Assembly: GCF_034421375.1 (NCBI RefSeq)
Contig: NZ_CP139779.1
Span: 434,001 to 498,000, forward strand
Reading direction: 5' to 3'
Length of the DNA: 64,000 nucleotides
DNA from: Microbacterium invictum
GTDB taxonomy: Bacteria > Actinomycetota > Actinomycetes > Actinomycetales > Microbacteriaceae
Shown: in pieces, positions 1-8,347 of the stretch
How the letters are laid out: each line of letters starts with the position of its first letter
Position numbering within the stretch: position 1 is the stretch's first letter
Program-made: the position numbers and the translations under genes
The notes under the pieces: model-generated
The model's database searches: none
Told to the model about the DNA's origin: nothing
The model's input: only the letters and a program-made list of their open reading frames with translations

Positions 1-495
1 GGCATCCGCCCCGCGCCCGACCTCGAGACCGCCCGTCGCACCGCCGGTGAGGTCGCCGACCCCGAGGTGCCGGTGCTCACCATCGCCGACCTCGGCATCC
101 TCCGCGACGTCGCGGTCGACGGCGACGCGGTGACGGTGACGCTCACCCCGACCTACTCCGGATGCCCCGCGGTCGACGCGATCCGCGACGACGTCGTGCT
201 GGCCCTCACCCGCGCGGGCTTCGCCCGCGTCGACGTGCGCCTGACGCTCGCGCCCGCGTGGACCACCGACTGGATGAGCGAGGACGGCAAGGCGAAACTC
301 CGGGCCTACGGCATCGCCCCGCCGACGGGCCGCGCCGCGGTGCGCGGACCCATCCCCGTCACGCTCGGCGTGGCGTGCCCCCGCTGCGGCACGCTCCGCA
401 CCCGCGAGGTGTCGCGGTTCGGATCGACGGCGTGCAAGGCGCTGTACGAGTGCCAGGAGTGCGGCGAGCCCTTCGACCACTTCAAGGTGCACTGA
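1..495 (+). CDS. paaD: PaaD-like phenylacetyl-CoA epoxidase subunit (5' end outside window)
   Basis: The reading frame is open from base 1, so the true start lies upstream. A GTG at 67 is in frame, but the residues before it (VADPEV) already belong to the conserved family start, so 67 is not the real start. The visible part is a DUF59/MIP18-like domain (TIADLGIL, YSGCPAVDAI) followed by a C-terminal zinc-ribbon with two Cys pairs (CPRCG and CQECG), the usual PaaD arrangement. PaaD belongs to the PaaABCDE phenylacetyl-CoA 1,2-epoxidase set and is thought to help mature the oxygenase rather than catalyse. paaE follows 11 bases downstream, which supports the call. Confidence 0.9.
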   Translation, partial: GIRPAPDLETARRTAGEVADPEVPVLTIADLGILRDVAVDGDAVTVTLTPTYSGCPAVDAIRDDVVLALTRAGFARVDVRLTLAPAWTTDWMSEDGKAKLRAYGIAPPTGRAAVRGPIPVTLGVACPRCGTLRTREVSRFGSTACKALYECQECGEPFDHFKVH

Positions 496-506
496 GGAGT
501 CGCCCT

Positions 507-1670
507 GTGAGTACCGCACGGGCGACCGACGACGTCGCCGAGACCCTCCTCGCCAATGCCCGCGGGGGCGCCGGAGCGCGCCGACGGGCCCGCTTCCACT
601 CGCTCGCTGTGAGCGGGGTGCGCCGGCTCACCGACGACGCGGTCGAGGTGACGTTCGCCGTGCCGCCCGAGCTCGACGACGAGTACGCCTTCCTCCCGGG
701 TCAGCACGTCGCCCTGCGCGCACATGTCGAGGGCGAGGAACTGCGCCGGTCGTACTCGCTGTGCCGTCCCCCGACGCCGGGCTCCATCAGCGTCGCGATC
801 AAGCGGGACGCCGGCGGCCGATTCTCCACGTGGGCGCAGACCGGCCTCGGGCCGGGCGACCGCATCGACGTGATGAGCCCGCAGGGCTCGTTCACGTCGT
901 CGCTTGCAGACCTCGACGGCGCCCACGTCGCCGGGATCGCCGCGGGCTCGGGCATCACCCCGATCATGGCGCTCGCCACCGTGATGCTCGGCCGATCGAC
1001 GTCGTCGCGCTTCACGCTGGTCTACGCCAACCGCTCGTCGGCCGACGTGATGTTCCTCGACGATCTCGCCGACCTCAAGGACCGCTATCCGACGCGTCTG
1101 GCGGTGCATCACGTGTTCTCGCGTGAGGAGCGGGCAGCCCCGCTGCTGTCGGGTCGGCTCGATGACGCGCGCATCCGTGGCATCCTCTCGAATGTCGTCC
1201 TCCCCGACACGGTGGACGAGTGGTTCCTCTGCGGACCGCTGGAGCTGGTCGACCGATGCCGCACGGCATTGACGGATGCTGGGGTGTCGCGCGAGCACGT
1301 GCGCTTCGAGCTGTTCACGACCGGGGCCGAGGGTGCTGCGCGGGTGTCCGCCGCCGCGCCGCCGCAGCGACCCCGTGCGGATGAGCCCGTGCGTCGCATC
1401 GATCTGCGCCTCGACGGTCAGAGCGCGAGCGTCGCGTCGCCCGTCCACGCGCGCGAGACGGTGCTCGCCGCGGCGCTGCGCGTGCGCCCCGATGCGCCGT
1501 ACTCGTGCTCGGGAGGCGTCTGCGGCACCTGTCGGGCGCGCCTCGTCGACGGCGCGGTCACGATGGACGAGAACTACGCGCTCGAGCCCGATGAGATCGC
1601 CGCGGGCTACATCCTCACGTGCCAGTCGCGCCCCACGACCGAGCGGGTAGTCGTCGACTACGACGTCTGA
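507..1670 (+). CDS. paaE: Phenylacetyl-CoA epoxidase reductase PaaE
   Basis: This 387-residue protein is a flavin reductase that passes electrons from NADPH to the PaaAC oxygenase of aerobic phenylacetate degradation. In order it shows an FAD-binding barrel with the RRSYSLC motif, an NAD(P)-binding half (GSGITPIMAL, FLCGPLELVD), and a C-terminal plant-type 2Fe-2S ferredoxin domain with CSGGVCGTC plus the distal Cys in ILTCQSRP. The GTG start at 507 is chosen because it lies 11 bases after paaD with GAGGAG (494-499) as ribosome binding site. The frame extends open to 162, but that stretch is the paaD shadow. It is the last gene of the operon in this window. Confidence 0.93.
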   Translation: MSTARATDDVAETLLANARGGAGARRRARFHSLAVSGVRRLTDDAVEVTFAVPPELDDEYAFLPGQHVALRAHVEGEELRRSYSLCRPPTPGSISVAIKRDAGGRFSTWAQTGLGPGDRIDVMSPQGSFTSSLADLDGAHVAGIAAGSGITPIMALATVMLGRSTSSRFTLVYANRSSADVMFLDDLADLKDRYPTRLAVHHVFSREERAAPLLSGRLDDARIRGILSNVVLPDTVDEWFLCGPLELVDRCRTALTDAGVSREHVRFELFTTGAEGAARVSAAAPPQRPRADEPVRRIDLRLDGQSASVASPVHARETVLAAALRVRPDAPYSCSGGVCGTCRARLVDGAVTMDENYALEPDEIAAGYILTCQSRPTTERVVVDYDV

Positions 1671-1697
1671 CGTCGCTCGGAGCGCGTCCATTTCTCG

Positions 1698-1755
1698 TTC
1701 ATCCGTCACAGATGTACGCCTTGGGGCCTTCAGGCGTACATCTCCGACGAATGAA
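1698..1755. repeat. Long palindromic repeat, copy 1
   Basis: Arms at 1698-1721 and 1732-1755 are inverted repeats matching at 21 of 24 positions, around a 10-base loop. The core GATGTACGCCT and its complement are intact. It lies 27 bases after the paaE stop and could work as a terminator, but it has no T-run. A near-identical copy lies about 175 bases downstream. Confidence 0.8.
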
Positions 1756-1871
1756 GGGTGGGTTGAGGTTGCGAGCCACGAGCGCGGGTCCCCGGGCCGG
1801 ATGCCGCCGTGCCTGCGTGCACCGCGGCCGCCCGCTCGCAGCATCCTGCGTCCGAGGATGCCCCGACCTCT

Positions 1872-1934
1872 CCTTCATTCGTCGCAGATGTACGCCTTTG
1901 GGGCCTTCAGGCGTACATCTCCGACGAATGAAGG
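1872..1934. repeat. Long palindromic repeat, copy 2
   Basis: Arms at 1872-1897 and 1909-1934 pair at 25 of 26 positions around an 11-base loop that is almost the same as in copy 1 (TGGGGCCTTC). The 315-base gap 1671-1985 holds only these two elements and a GC-rich stretch between them; no gene is seen there. The gap separates the convergent ends of paaE and the ROK kinase. Confidence 0.85.
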
Positions 1935-1985
1935 AGGGGGAGGGCGGGGTTCCCCCGCTCGCGCGGGCGGCCCGGCGCAGCCGCG

Positions 1986-2957
1986 TCAGAGCAGGTCGTC
2001 GCGGGCGCGCAGCGCCGCGGCGCCGAGGAGCGGCCCGTCCGCCGACAGACCCGAGGGCCGGACGAGGACCGGCCGGGTGCGGGGGAGCGCGCCCCACCGG
2101 ATGACGGCGGCATCGACGAGGTCGAGATAGTCGGGGCGGACGCGTGAGAACCCGCCGCCGATCGCCACGACCTCGAGGTCGACCAAGGCGGACACGCTCG
2201 CGATCGCCTGTCCGACGGCCTCGGCGGATCGCCGGGTGGCCGCATCGGCGACCGGGTCGCCGGCGGCGAAGGCGGCAGCCAGGTCTTCTCCGGTCTCACC
2301 CTGCCAGCCCCGACGGCGGGCCCAGGCCACCGTCGCGGGGCCGGATGCCGTCTCCTCCAGCGTCGTCCCGAAGGCTTCGTCCCCGGCACCCGCGCCACCC
2401 GCATGACCCAGACCCGCGCCACCCGGACCCCCCGGGTCCACGACATGGAGCTGACCGATGTGTCCGGCGTTGCCGGTCGTCCCCGACAGCAGCCGCCCGT
2501 CGACGATGAGTCCGCCGCCGACACCGGTCGAGACGACCATGCCGAGCGATGTGGAAGCTCCGCGCGTCGCGCCGAGCCAGTGCTCGGCGAGGGCGATGCA
2601 CGTGCCGTCGAGCCGCAGGGTCGCGGGCGCACCCGCGGCGGCCTCGACCAGGTCGCGCAGCGGAAACTCGCGGATCTCCGGCAGGTTGAGCGGGCTGACG
2701 CTGCCCCGGTCCAGGTCGATCGGGCCGGCGGCGCCGACACCCGCGCCGGCGACCGGGTCGGGCGCGCTGGCGAGCGTCGCGGCGACGAGCGACCGGATGA
2801 CTGCCGTCAGGGCGTCGACGCCGATCGAGCGGCCCGTCGCCTGCCGATGCCGTGAGCCGGGCATCACCGCTCCGCGTCCCCGGTCGTCGACCACGACCAG
2901 GGCGGCCTCGGCTTTCGTGCCGCCCAGATCCACGGCCAGGTACACGTCGTTCGTCAC
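1986..2957 (-). CDS. ROK family sugar kinase (glucokinase-like)
   Basis: This 323-residue protein starts with GTG at 2957. It has the N-terminal ATP-binding motif AVDLGGTKAEAAL and the STGVGGGLIVDG and GNAGHIGQL motifs of ROK kinases, which phosphorylate glucose or related hexoses at the cytoplasmic entry to glycolysis. There is no N-terminal helix-turn-helix, so it is an enzyme rather than a ROK repressor. The cysteine cluster (CxCGxxGC) that normally follows GHI and binds structural zinc is absent; a Gly/Ala-rich stretch takes its place. The substrate cannot be told from the sequence. Confidence 0.82.
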   Translation of the reverse strand: MTNDVYLAVDLGGTKAEAALVVVDDRGRGAVMPGSRHRQATGRSIGVDALTAVIRSLVAATLASAPDPVAGAGVGAAGPIDLDRGSVSPLNLPEIREFPLRDLVEAAAGAPATLRLDGTCIALAEHWLGATRGASTSLGMVVSTGVGGGLIVDGRLLSGTTGNAGHIGQLHVVDPGGPGGAGLGHAGGAGAGDEAFGTTLEETASGPATVAWARRRGWQGETGEDLAAAFAAGDPVADAATRRSAEAVGQAIASVSALVDLEVVAIGGGFSRVRPDYLDLVDAAVIRWGALPRTRPVLVRPSGLSADGPLLGAAALRARDDLL

Positions 2958-2986
2958 GGCTCACACGTTATCGCGCCCGGCATCTG

Positions 2987-3001
2987 CTTTAGTCGCTAAA
3001 G
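2987..3001. promoter_or_regulatory. MarR-type operator between ROK kinase and NAD(P)-binding protein/MarR operon
   Basis: A perfect inverted repeat CTTTAG-TCG-CTAAAG lies just upstream of the ATG at 3010 and 30 bases from the divergent ROK kinase start. Its size and A/T-rich ends fit a MarR-family dimer site. The second gene of the operon encodes a MarR protein, so autoregulation is the simplest reading. Confidence 0.65.
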
Positions 3002-3009
3002 TAAATCCC

Positions 3010-3645
3010 ATGACCACCATCGCCCTCTTCGGCGCGACCGGCAAGACCGGGCGACGCGTGCTCGACCGCTCGCTCGCCGCCGGCCACACCGTCCGCGCCC
3101 TTGTTCGAGACCCCCATGCGCTCCTTGTGACCTCCCCGCGCCTGACCGTCGTCCCCGGCGACGTCCGCGACCCCGCCGCGGTCGCCGAGACCGTGCGGGG
3201 AGCGGATGTCGTCCTGAGCCTGTTCGGACAGGTGAAGGGTTCACCGCCCACCCTTCAGACCGACGGCACCCGCGTGATCGTCGAGGCGATGCACGAGGCC
3301 GGCGTCACCCGCATCGTCACACTTTCGGGCGGGGGGCTCCGCGACGAAGAGCACGATCGCCCGAAGACGGCGGACCGCGTCATCCGATTCCTCTTGAAGA
3401 CGCTCTCGGGGCCCGTGCTCGCCGATGCGGAGGGCCATCTCGCGGTGCTGCGCGCGTCGGGCCTGGACTGGACCGTGGTGCGCGGTCCGCGCCTCACCGA
3501 GAAGCCCGGCGTCCGCAGCTACCGCGTCGGATGGGTCGGCGTGAACGCCAGCACGCAGATCAGCCGCGACGACCTCGCCGACTTCATCCTCACGCAGGTC
3601 GACGACCGCACCTTCGTCGGGTCGATGCCGTTCGTGAGCGCATGA
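3010..3645 (+). CDS. NAD(P)H-binding SDR-like protein
   Basis: This 211-residue protein has a Rossmann start (IALFGATGKTGRRVL, the GxxGxxG dinucleotide motif) and the overall layout of short atypical SDRs such as the YwnB/NmrA-like group, which bind NAD(P) and act as reductases or redox sensors. The ATG at 3010 directly begins the Rossmann strand and sits behind the CTTTAG operator. Its stop overlaps the MarR start by four bases (ATGA), so the two are translationally coupled. The substrate is unknown; a quinone or flavin reductase role is possible given the MarR partner. Confidence 0.8.
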   Translation: MTTIALFGATGKTGRRVLDRSLAAGHTVRALVRDPHALLVTSPRLTVVPGDVRDPAAVAETVRGADVVLSLFGQVKGSPPTLQTDGTRVIVEAMHEAGVTRIVTLSGGGLRDEEHDRPKTADRVIRFLLKTLSGPVLADAEGHLAVLRASGLDWTVVRGPRLTEKPGVRSYRVGWVGVNASTQISRDDLADFILTQVDDRTFVGSMPFVSA

Positions 3646-4076
3646 GGACGGATGACCGCGACGTGGCCATCGGCAGGGTGCTCGAAGGAGTCGTCTCGGC
3701 CCGCCGGCTGCTCGGCGACGCCCGGCGGCGCCCCTTCGCCTCGCTGATGCTCACGAGCTCGCAGCTGGAGGCGCTCTTCGTGCTCACCCACGCGGCGGAG
3801 CCGATCACCCCGAGCGCACTGGCCCAGCGGCTCGGGGTCACCGCCGGCGCGGTCACCCAGCTCCTCGACGGCGTGAAGCGAGCCGGCCTCGTGGAGCAGG
3901 CCGCGCATCCGGATGACGCGCGCTCCCGCGTCATCCGACTCACGGCGTCTGCGCGCGCCGAGGTCGACGTCTTCGAGGCCGGGGTGGTCGCCGAGATGCG
4001 GCCGCACTTCGCGGATCTCTCGACGTCGGAGCTGAACCAGCTCGCCGCTCTGCTCGGGCGGGTCGGTCGTGAGTGA
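3642..4076 (+). CDS. MarR family transcriptional regulator
   Basis: This 144-residue protein has a winged helix with the recognition region ITPSALAQRLGVTAGAVTQL and the wing following HPDDARSR. The ATG at 3642 overlaps the upstream stop (ATGA), and its own stop overlaps the GTG of the next gene, so the three genes form a tightly coupled operon. It probably represses the operon through the palindrome at 2987-3001. No conserved redox Cys is visible, so the inducer may be a small phenolic or similar ligand rather than an oxidant. Confidence 0.85.
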   Translation: MRTDDRDVAIGRVLEGVVSARRLLGDARRRPFASLMLTSSQLEALFVLTHAAEPITPSALAQRLGVTAGAVTQLLDGVKRAGLVEQAAHPDDARSRVIRLTASARAEVDVFEAGVVAEMRPHFADLSTSELNQLAALLGRVGRE

Positions 4077-4980
4077 CGCCGGAGCCGGCGCGGTCCTCGT
4101 GACGGGCGCGACCGGAACGGTGGGGTCATCGGTCGTCGCCGAACTGCGCGCCCGAGGTGTGGCCGTGATCGCCGCCGTGCGGGATCCCTCGACGCCGGCG
4201 GCTCGGGCGCTCGGCGTGCCGCTCCGCCCGTTCGACTTCGACGGCTCTGCGAGCCGCGCTGCGGAGGCGATGGAGGGTGTCGACCGGCTCTTCCTCCTGC
4301 GGCCCCCGCCGATCGCCGACGTCGCGACCCACCTCTTCCCGGTGATCGACGCGAGCCGCGCTCGTGGGGTGCGCCAGGTCGTCTTCCTCTCGCTCCAGGG
4401 TGTCCAGTTCAATCGCCGCACCCCGCATCACGCCGTGGAGGCCTACCTGAGACGGACCCGGACCCCGTCGACGTTCCTGCGACCGAACTTCTTCATGCAG
4501 AACCTCTCGTCGGTCCACGCGGCCGAGATCCGCGCCGACGACGAGGTCTTCGTCCCTGCGGGGCGATCGCGTACCGCTTTCATCGATGCCCGCGACATCG
4601 GCCGGGTCGCCGCGCAGGTCTTCACCGAGCCCGGCCACATCGGCAGGGCGTACACGCTCTCGGGCGAGCAGTCCCTGGGCTATCGCCGCGTCGCGCTCAT
4701 CCTCAGCGACGTGCTGGGCAGGCCGATCCGCTACGCGCGCCCGAGTGAGGATGACTACCTCGAACGTCTGCGGCGGAACGGGGCCTCACCCGAGTACCTC
4801 GCGGTGCAGCGGATGATCTACCGCATCGTGCGCGCCAACGTCTCAGCGCTGCCCAACCGGACGGTGCGTCGACTCACCGGGCGCCCCGCCACCACCTTCC
4901 GGCAGTTCGCTCTCGATCACCGCGATGCCTGGATGCCCGACGGACCCGGTGGCGGCCTCCAGCCAGGCCCAGAGGCGTGA
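4069..4980 (+). CDS. NmrA-like NAD(P)-binding oxidoreductase
   Basis: This 303-residue protein begins at GTG 4069, overlapping the MarR stop. The N-terminus VLVTGATGTVGSSVV is an NAD(P)-binding Rossmann motif, and the rest (RPNFFMQNL, GRSRTAFIDARDIG) matches the NmrA/QOR2-type atypical SDRs that reduce quinones or sense redox state. It is the third gene of the MarR operon. Its last 138 bases overlap the convergent SDR gene on the other strand. Confidence 0.82.
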   Translation: MSDAGAGAVLVTGATGTVGSSVVAELRARGVAVIAAVRDPSTPAARALGVPLRPFDFDGSASRAAEAMEGVDRLFLLRPPPIADVATHLFPVIDASRARGVRQVVFLSLQGVQFNRRTPHHAVEAYLRRTRTPSTFLRPNFFMQNLSSVHAAEIRADDEVFVPAGRSRTAFIDARDIGRVAAQVFTEPGHIGRAYTLSGEQSLGYRRVALILSDVLGRPIRYARPSEDDYLERLRRNGASPEYLAVQRMIYRIVRANVSALPNRTVRRLTGRPATTFRQFALDHRDAWMPDGPGGGLQPGPEA

Positions 4981-5883
4981 CTGGCGACCGGCGTCATAGG
5001 TGACGGGCTCGGCGCTGGTCTCGCGGCCGATCTCGATGTAGGCGTCATGCCGGTCGGCGTGCCGATCGCCCAGGGCGAGGTCGGCGACGTGTCGCGCGGT
5101 GCCCCGCGGGGTGGTCGCGCCTGGGAGGATCGACATGGCGGGCATGATGCGACGCCACACCCAATCCATGTACGCCGGCATCCCGCGCACCAGCCCGGTG
5201 CCCGCGACCAGGCCCGGGTCGTAGACGTTCAGGCGCCGCCCGGAGGCGGCGAAGCGCTCGGCCCAGGGGTGCGCCAGGGTCACGAGGGCCAGCTTGCTCG
5301 TCGCGTAGGCGACACCGCCGCGCTCGCGCTCGGCCCGGAATCCGCGGCGAGGAGTGTCGTCCACGCGGGCCAGGTCGGCAGGATCCTGCCACACCGGGTC
5401 GGGCACGAGCCCGAACGACTGCCGCTTGCCGCGATGGGTGGAGGAGCCGAACAGGATGGCGTGGCCCGCCGACGCGAGCGCCCCCTCGAGCCCCGCGAGG
5501 AGCACATGCTGCGCGACGACGTTGATCGCGAAGGTGAGCTCCCATCCCTGCGCGCTGACGTGCCGGCGATCGAGGAGCTGCCCTCCGGCGTTGAGGATCG
5601 CCGTGTCGATCGGAGGCACCGCCCCGGAGCGGACGAGATCGGAGACCTCTCGGGTGGCGCGGGTGACCGAGGCGAGATCCGCGAGGTCGAGAGTGATGCC
5701 GTGCGCGTCGCTGCCGGCATCCCAAGCGCCTGCCACCGCCTCGTCGAGGGCACGACGGTCGCGGGCGAGAAGGATGAGTCGGGGATGCCGGGGGTCGGCG
5801 CGCAGACGCTCGTAGACCGCCTGGCCGATTCCGCGGGTGGGGCCGGTAAGGAGCACTGTCGGCGTGATGTCAGTTTCTGTCAT
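4843..5883 (-). CDS. SDR family NAD(P)-dependent oxidoreductase
   Basis: This 346-residue protein starts at ATG 5883. It has the TGPTRGIG cofactor motif at its N-terminus, ILNAGG (the NNAG equivalent) and the catalytic YATSK (YxxxK). The length and extended C-terminus resemble retinol-dehydrogenase-like SDRs. It is divergent from a TetR gene 50 bases away, with a palindrome between them, so it is probably that regulator's target. The C-terminal ~45 codons overlap the end of the convergent NmrA-like gene. Confidence 0.82.
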   Translation of the reverse strand: MTETDITPTVLLTGPTRGIGQAVYERLRADPRHPRLILLARDRRALDEAVAGAWDAGSDAHGITLDLADLASVTRATREVSDLVRSGAVPPIDTAILNAGGQLLDRRHVSAQGWELTFAINVVAQHVLLAGLEGALASAGHAILFGSSTHRGKRQSFGLVPDPVWQDPADLARVDDTPRRGFRAERERGGVAYATSKLALVTLAHPWAERFAASGRRLNVYDPGLVAGTGLVRGMPAYMDWVWRRIMPAMSILPGATTPRGTARHVADLALGDRHADRHDAYIEIGRETSAEPVTYDAGRQSRLWAWLEAATGSVGHPGIAVIESELPEGGGGAPGESTHRPVGQR

Positions 5884-5900
5884 GACTCAAGCGTAGGCGA

Positions 5901-5915
5901 TGTCATGATGTGACA
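5901..5915. promoter_or_regulatory. Candidate TetR operator in divergent SDR/TetR gap
   Basis: TGTCA-TGATG-TGACA is a perfect 5-bp inverted repeat lying between the divergent starts at 5883 and 5934. It is well placed to control both promoters. Confidence 0.5.
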
Positions 5916-5933
5916 CAAGAGTAGGGTGGGTTC

Positions 5934-6509
5934 ATGCCCCGCTGGCCTGAGGACTCCCGCGATCGACTCGTCGCCGCCGCCGTGTCGCTCTTCGCCGATC
6001 ACGGATTCGGGGCGACGACCGTCGATCAGATCGCCGAGAGCGCGGGGGTGACGCCGCGGACGTTCTTCCGGCACTTCCGCGACAAGGAGGAGGTGCTGTT
6101 CGCCGAGGACGACCGGCTGCTGCCGCTGCTTCTCTCCGCCATCGCCGCCCCGGCGGCGCCTCTCCGCGCTGACGACCTCATGCGGCACGCGCTGGGCGCC
6201 CTGGCCGACGCCATGGAGCCCGAGCGCGACCGGCTCCGCGTCCGGCACGCCATCATCCGCACCGACGTGGCGTTGACGGGAAGGGAATTGGCGAAGCAGG
6301 CCGCCTGGCAGCCGCAGATCGCCGCGGCGATCGCGGAGCGCGGATTCCGCCCCGCCGACGCGGAGCTCCTGGCCGCGATCGGGTTCGCGCTGTATCGCAC
6401 GGCGTTCGTCGCCTGGCTGGAGGACGACGACCCTGAGCCGCTCCGCGAGCGCGTTGATCGCGCCCTGCCGTCCGCCCGCTCGGTGATGGACCTCGCCCCC
6501 GGCGGCTGA
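5934..6509 (+). CDS. TetR family transcriptional regulator
   Basis: This 191-residue protein has a standard TetR N-terminal helix-turn-helix: the region DRLVAAAVSLFADHGF is followed by TVDQIAESAGVTPRTFFRHF. The C-terminal ligand domain is poorly conserved, so no ligand can be named. Divergent transcription from the SDR at 4843-5883 and the palindrome at 5901-5915 suggest local repression of that enzyme and of itself. Confidence 0.88.
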   Translation: MPRWPEDSRDRLVAAAVSLFADHGFGATTVDQIAESAGVTPRTFFRHFRDKEEVLFAEDDRLLPLLLSAIAAPAAPLRADDLMRHALGALADAMEPERDRLRVRHAIIRTDVALTGRELAKQAAWQPQIAAAIAERGFRPADAELLAAIGFALYRTAFVAWLEDDDPEPLRERVDRALPSARSVMDLAPGG

Positions 6510-6551
6510 CACCCGCCGCTCCGGCCGCGCGTCAGCCCGACCGGACTGCGG

Positions 6552-7025
6552 TCAGAGGCTCTCCAGAAGCGACCGGATGCGACGGGCGCGCGTCGCCGCC
6601 GTGGCCGCGCCGTCCACCGGCACGAGCTGACGGCGGCGGGTGGCGGGCGGCAGCAGGTCCCACCGCTCGCGAAGCCCGGCGTCGGCGAGAGCCTCGGCGA
6701 GATCATCCGGCACCGGCACCTCGTCGGGGTCGACGGGGGCGAGCCATCCCGTCACCGGATCACCGACCTCCAGGCGCAGCCGCCGCAGCAGCGAGGAGCC
6801 GGCCCACACGAAGGTGTCGTCGATCACCGGGGCGCGGGTGAGCGCGAGGTTCACCGCGACACCCTCGAGCTCCCCGGCCACGCGCCGGGTTCCGACCTCG
6901 TCGGCGGCTCTGACGAGGTCGACGGGTACGCGCAGCACGGTGTAGCGCGATCGCCCCCAGACCATCGGCTCGATGAACCCCGTCACGTCGCGACGCCCGC
7001 CCAGGAGCGGCCAGGACTCGCCCAT
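6552..7025 (-). CDS. DUF1905 / YdeI-like domain protein
   Basis: This 157-residue protein has an N-terminal DUF1905 barrel (RYTVLRVPVDL, GELEGVAVNLAL, LRLEVGDPVTGWL) and a C-terminal YdeI/OmpD-associated helical segment (PPATRRRQLVPVDGA...TRARRIRSLLESL). Proteins of this pair of domains are widespread and have been linked by name to bacteriocin protection, but the biochemical role is not known. It is transcribed away from the membrane protein gene at 7141. Confidence 0.75.
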   Translation of the reverse strand: MGESWPLLGGRRDVTGFIEPMVWGRSRYTVLRVPVDLVRAADEVGTRRVAGELEGVAVNLALTRAPVIDDTFVWAGSSLLRRLRLEVGDPVTGWLAPVDPDEVPVPDDLAEALADAGLRERWDLLPPATRRRQLVPVDGAATAATRARRIRSLLESL

Positions 7026-7140
7026 GTCATCCTCCGTCGCCGCGTCCGTCGTCCCGCGGACGGACGGTGCGGTCGGACTCTACCGGTCGAGGCGGTGCGG
7101 CGATACTGTGACCTCACCCCACCTCGCCGAAGGGGATGCC

Positions 7141-8229
7141 GTGACATCGTCCGCCGCTGAGCCGGTCGCCTCCATGCCCTCGGGCGTGCGTCTGCGCATC
7201 GAGAGCGAGGCGTTCTACGCCTTCGTCGCGGCGGCCCTCGCCGGCGGAATCCTCGGGCTGCTCCTCGGGGCGCTCGGCCCGTCACGTCCGCTGTCGGGCC
7301 CCGGATCGTTCGGCTGGGTCGCCGCCGCGGCCTGCGCGGTCGCCGCGGCCGGGGCCGCCGGGGTCGGCTACTGGCGCGCCCGTCGCGAACGCGGCCAGGA
7401 ATGGCGCCTCGCCCTGTCGTCGTGGCGATTCAGCGTCAACGCCGTCGCCGTCGCGGTCGTGCACGCGGCCCTGGCGACGCTCGCCGCGCTCGTGGTCTTC
7501 CTCGTCCTCAGCGCGGGGCTGCGCGGCTGGACGGTGACCACCTTCTGGTCCGCCGTGCTGCTCGGGGCCGCTCCGGCCGTCACGGCCTATCTGGTCTACC
7601 TGTCTGCGTCGAAGATGACCACCCAGCGCATGTCGTCGCTGCTGCTCGTCTTCGTCGTGACCGGCACCCTCACGGCCATGGTCACGACCCCCGATCCGCT
7701 CTGGTGGGAGATCCACTTCAGTCACCTGGGCACCTTCTGGGATCTCTCGAGCGTCGTGTTCAACGGCACGCTCATCGTCGGCGGCCTCCTCGTCACGGCG
7801 TTCTCGGTCTATGTCGCCCACGACCTCGCCGCGGTCGCGACAGCGGGACGGCTCGACGCCGCGGCACGCTGGCGGATCGTGCCCACGCTCTTCGTCGTGA
7901 TGGGGATCATGCTCGCGGGCGTCGGTGCCGTTCCGGTGTCTCTCAGCGTGCTCGTGCACAACCTGTGCGCGATGGGACTCGCGGCGATGTTCCTTGCGCT
8001 CCTCGTCGGCGGCCCCTGGCTGCTGCGGGGCCTGCCGCGCGCGTACTTCTTCGCTGCGACCCTCTTCCTCGTCGCCCTGCTGATCTCGCTGGTGCTCTAC
8101 GTGGTCGGGTTCTTCGGCCTCACCGCCTTCGAGATCGTGGTGTTCGCCCTCATCTTCGGCTGGATCGCCGTGTTCATCCGGTTCCTCACCGCCGATCGGC
8201 CCATCGAGGCCGCCGACGCGCTGGCGTGA
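7141..8229 (+). CDS. Multipass membrane protein of unknown function
   Basis: This 362-residue protein has about ten hydrophobic segments, the first near residues 21-45 (FVAAALAGGILGLLLGAL) and the last near 330-355. The GTG at 7141 is preferred because GAAGGGG lies 6-12 bases upstream; a frame start at 6973 would run across the neighbouring promoter. A possible -10 (GATACT, 7101-7106) lies upstream. A charged loop RARRERG separates segments 2 and 3. I do not recognise a specific transporter motif. Confidence 0.7.
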   Translation: MTSSAAEPVASMPSGVRLRIESEAFYAFVAAALAGGILGLLLGALGPSRPLSGPGSFGWVAAAACAVAAAGAAGVGYWRARRERGQEWRLALSSWRFSVNAVAVAVVHAALATLAALVVFLVLSAGLRGWTVTTFWSAVLLGAAPAVTAYLVYLSASKMTTQRMSSLLLVFVVTGTLTAMVTTPDPLWWEIHFSHLGTFWDLSSVVFNGTLIVGGLLVTAFSVYVAHDLAAVATAGRLDAAARWRIVPTLFVVMGIMLAGVGAVPVSLSVLVHNLCAMGLAAMFLALLVGGPWLLRGLPRAYFFAATLFLVALLISLVLYVVGFFGLTAFEIVVFALIFGWIAVFIRFLTADRPIEAADALA

Positions 8230-8347
8230 CCGCGTCGATCTGCGGATGTCCTGCATCCGTTCGAGAGGGTGGGGACGAACAACTCTGTGACGGGGACGAG
8301 GGTGTCCGCCGGGCACCCCGGCCCGGCGGCGGCGAAAGGGGATCGGG

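Noticed and set aside
1698..1934. Insertion sequence made of the two palindromes as ends
   Set aside because: The copies are complete palindromes rather than a terminal inverted pair, and the ~115 bases between them hold no transposase.
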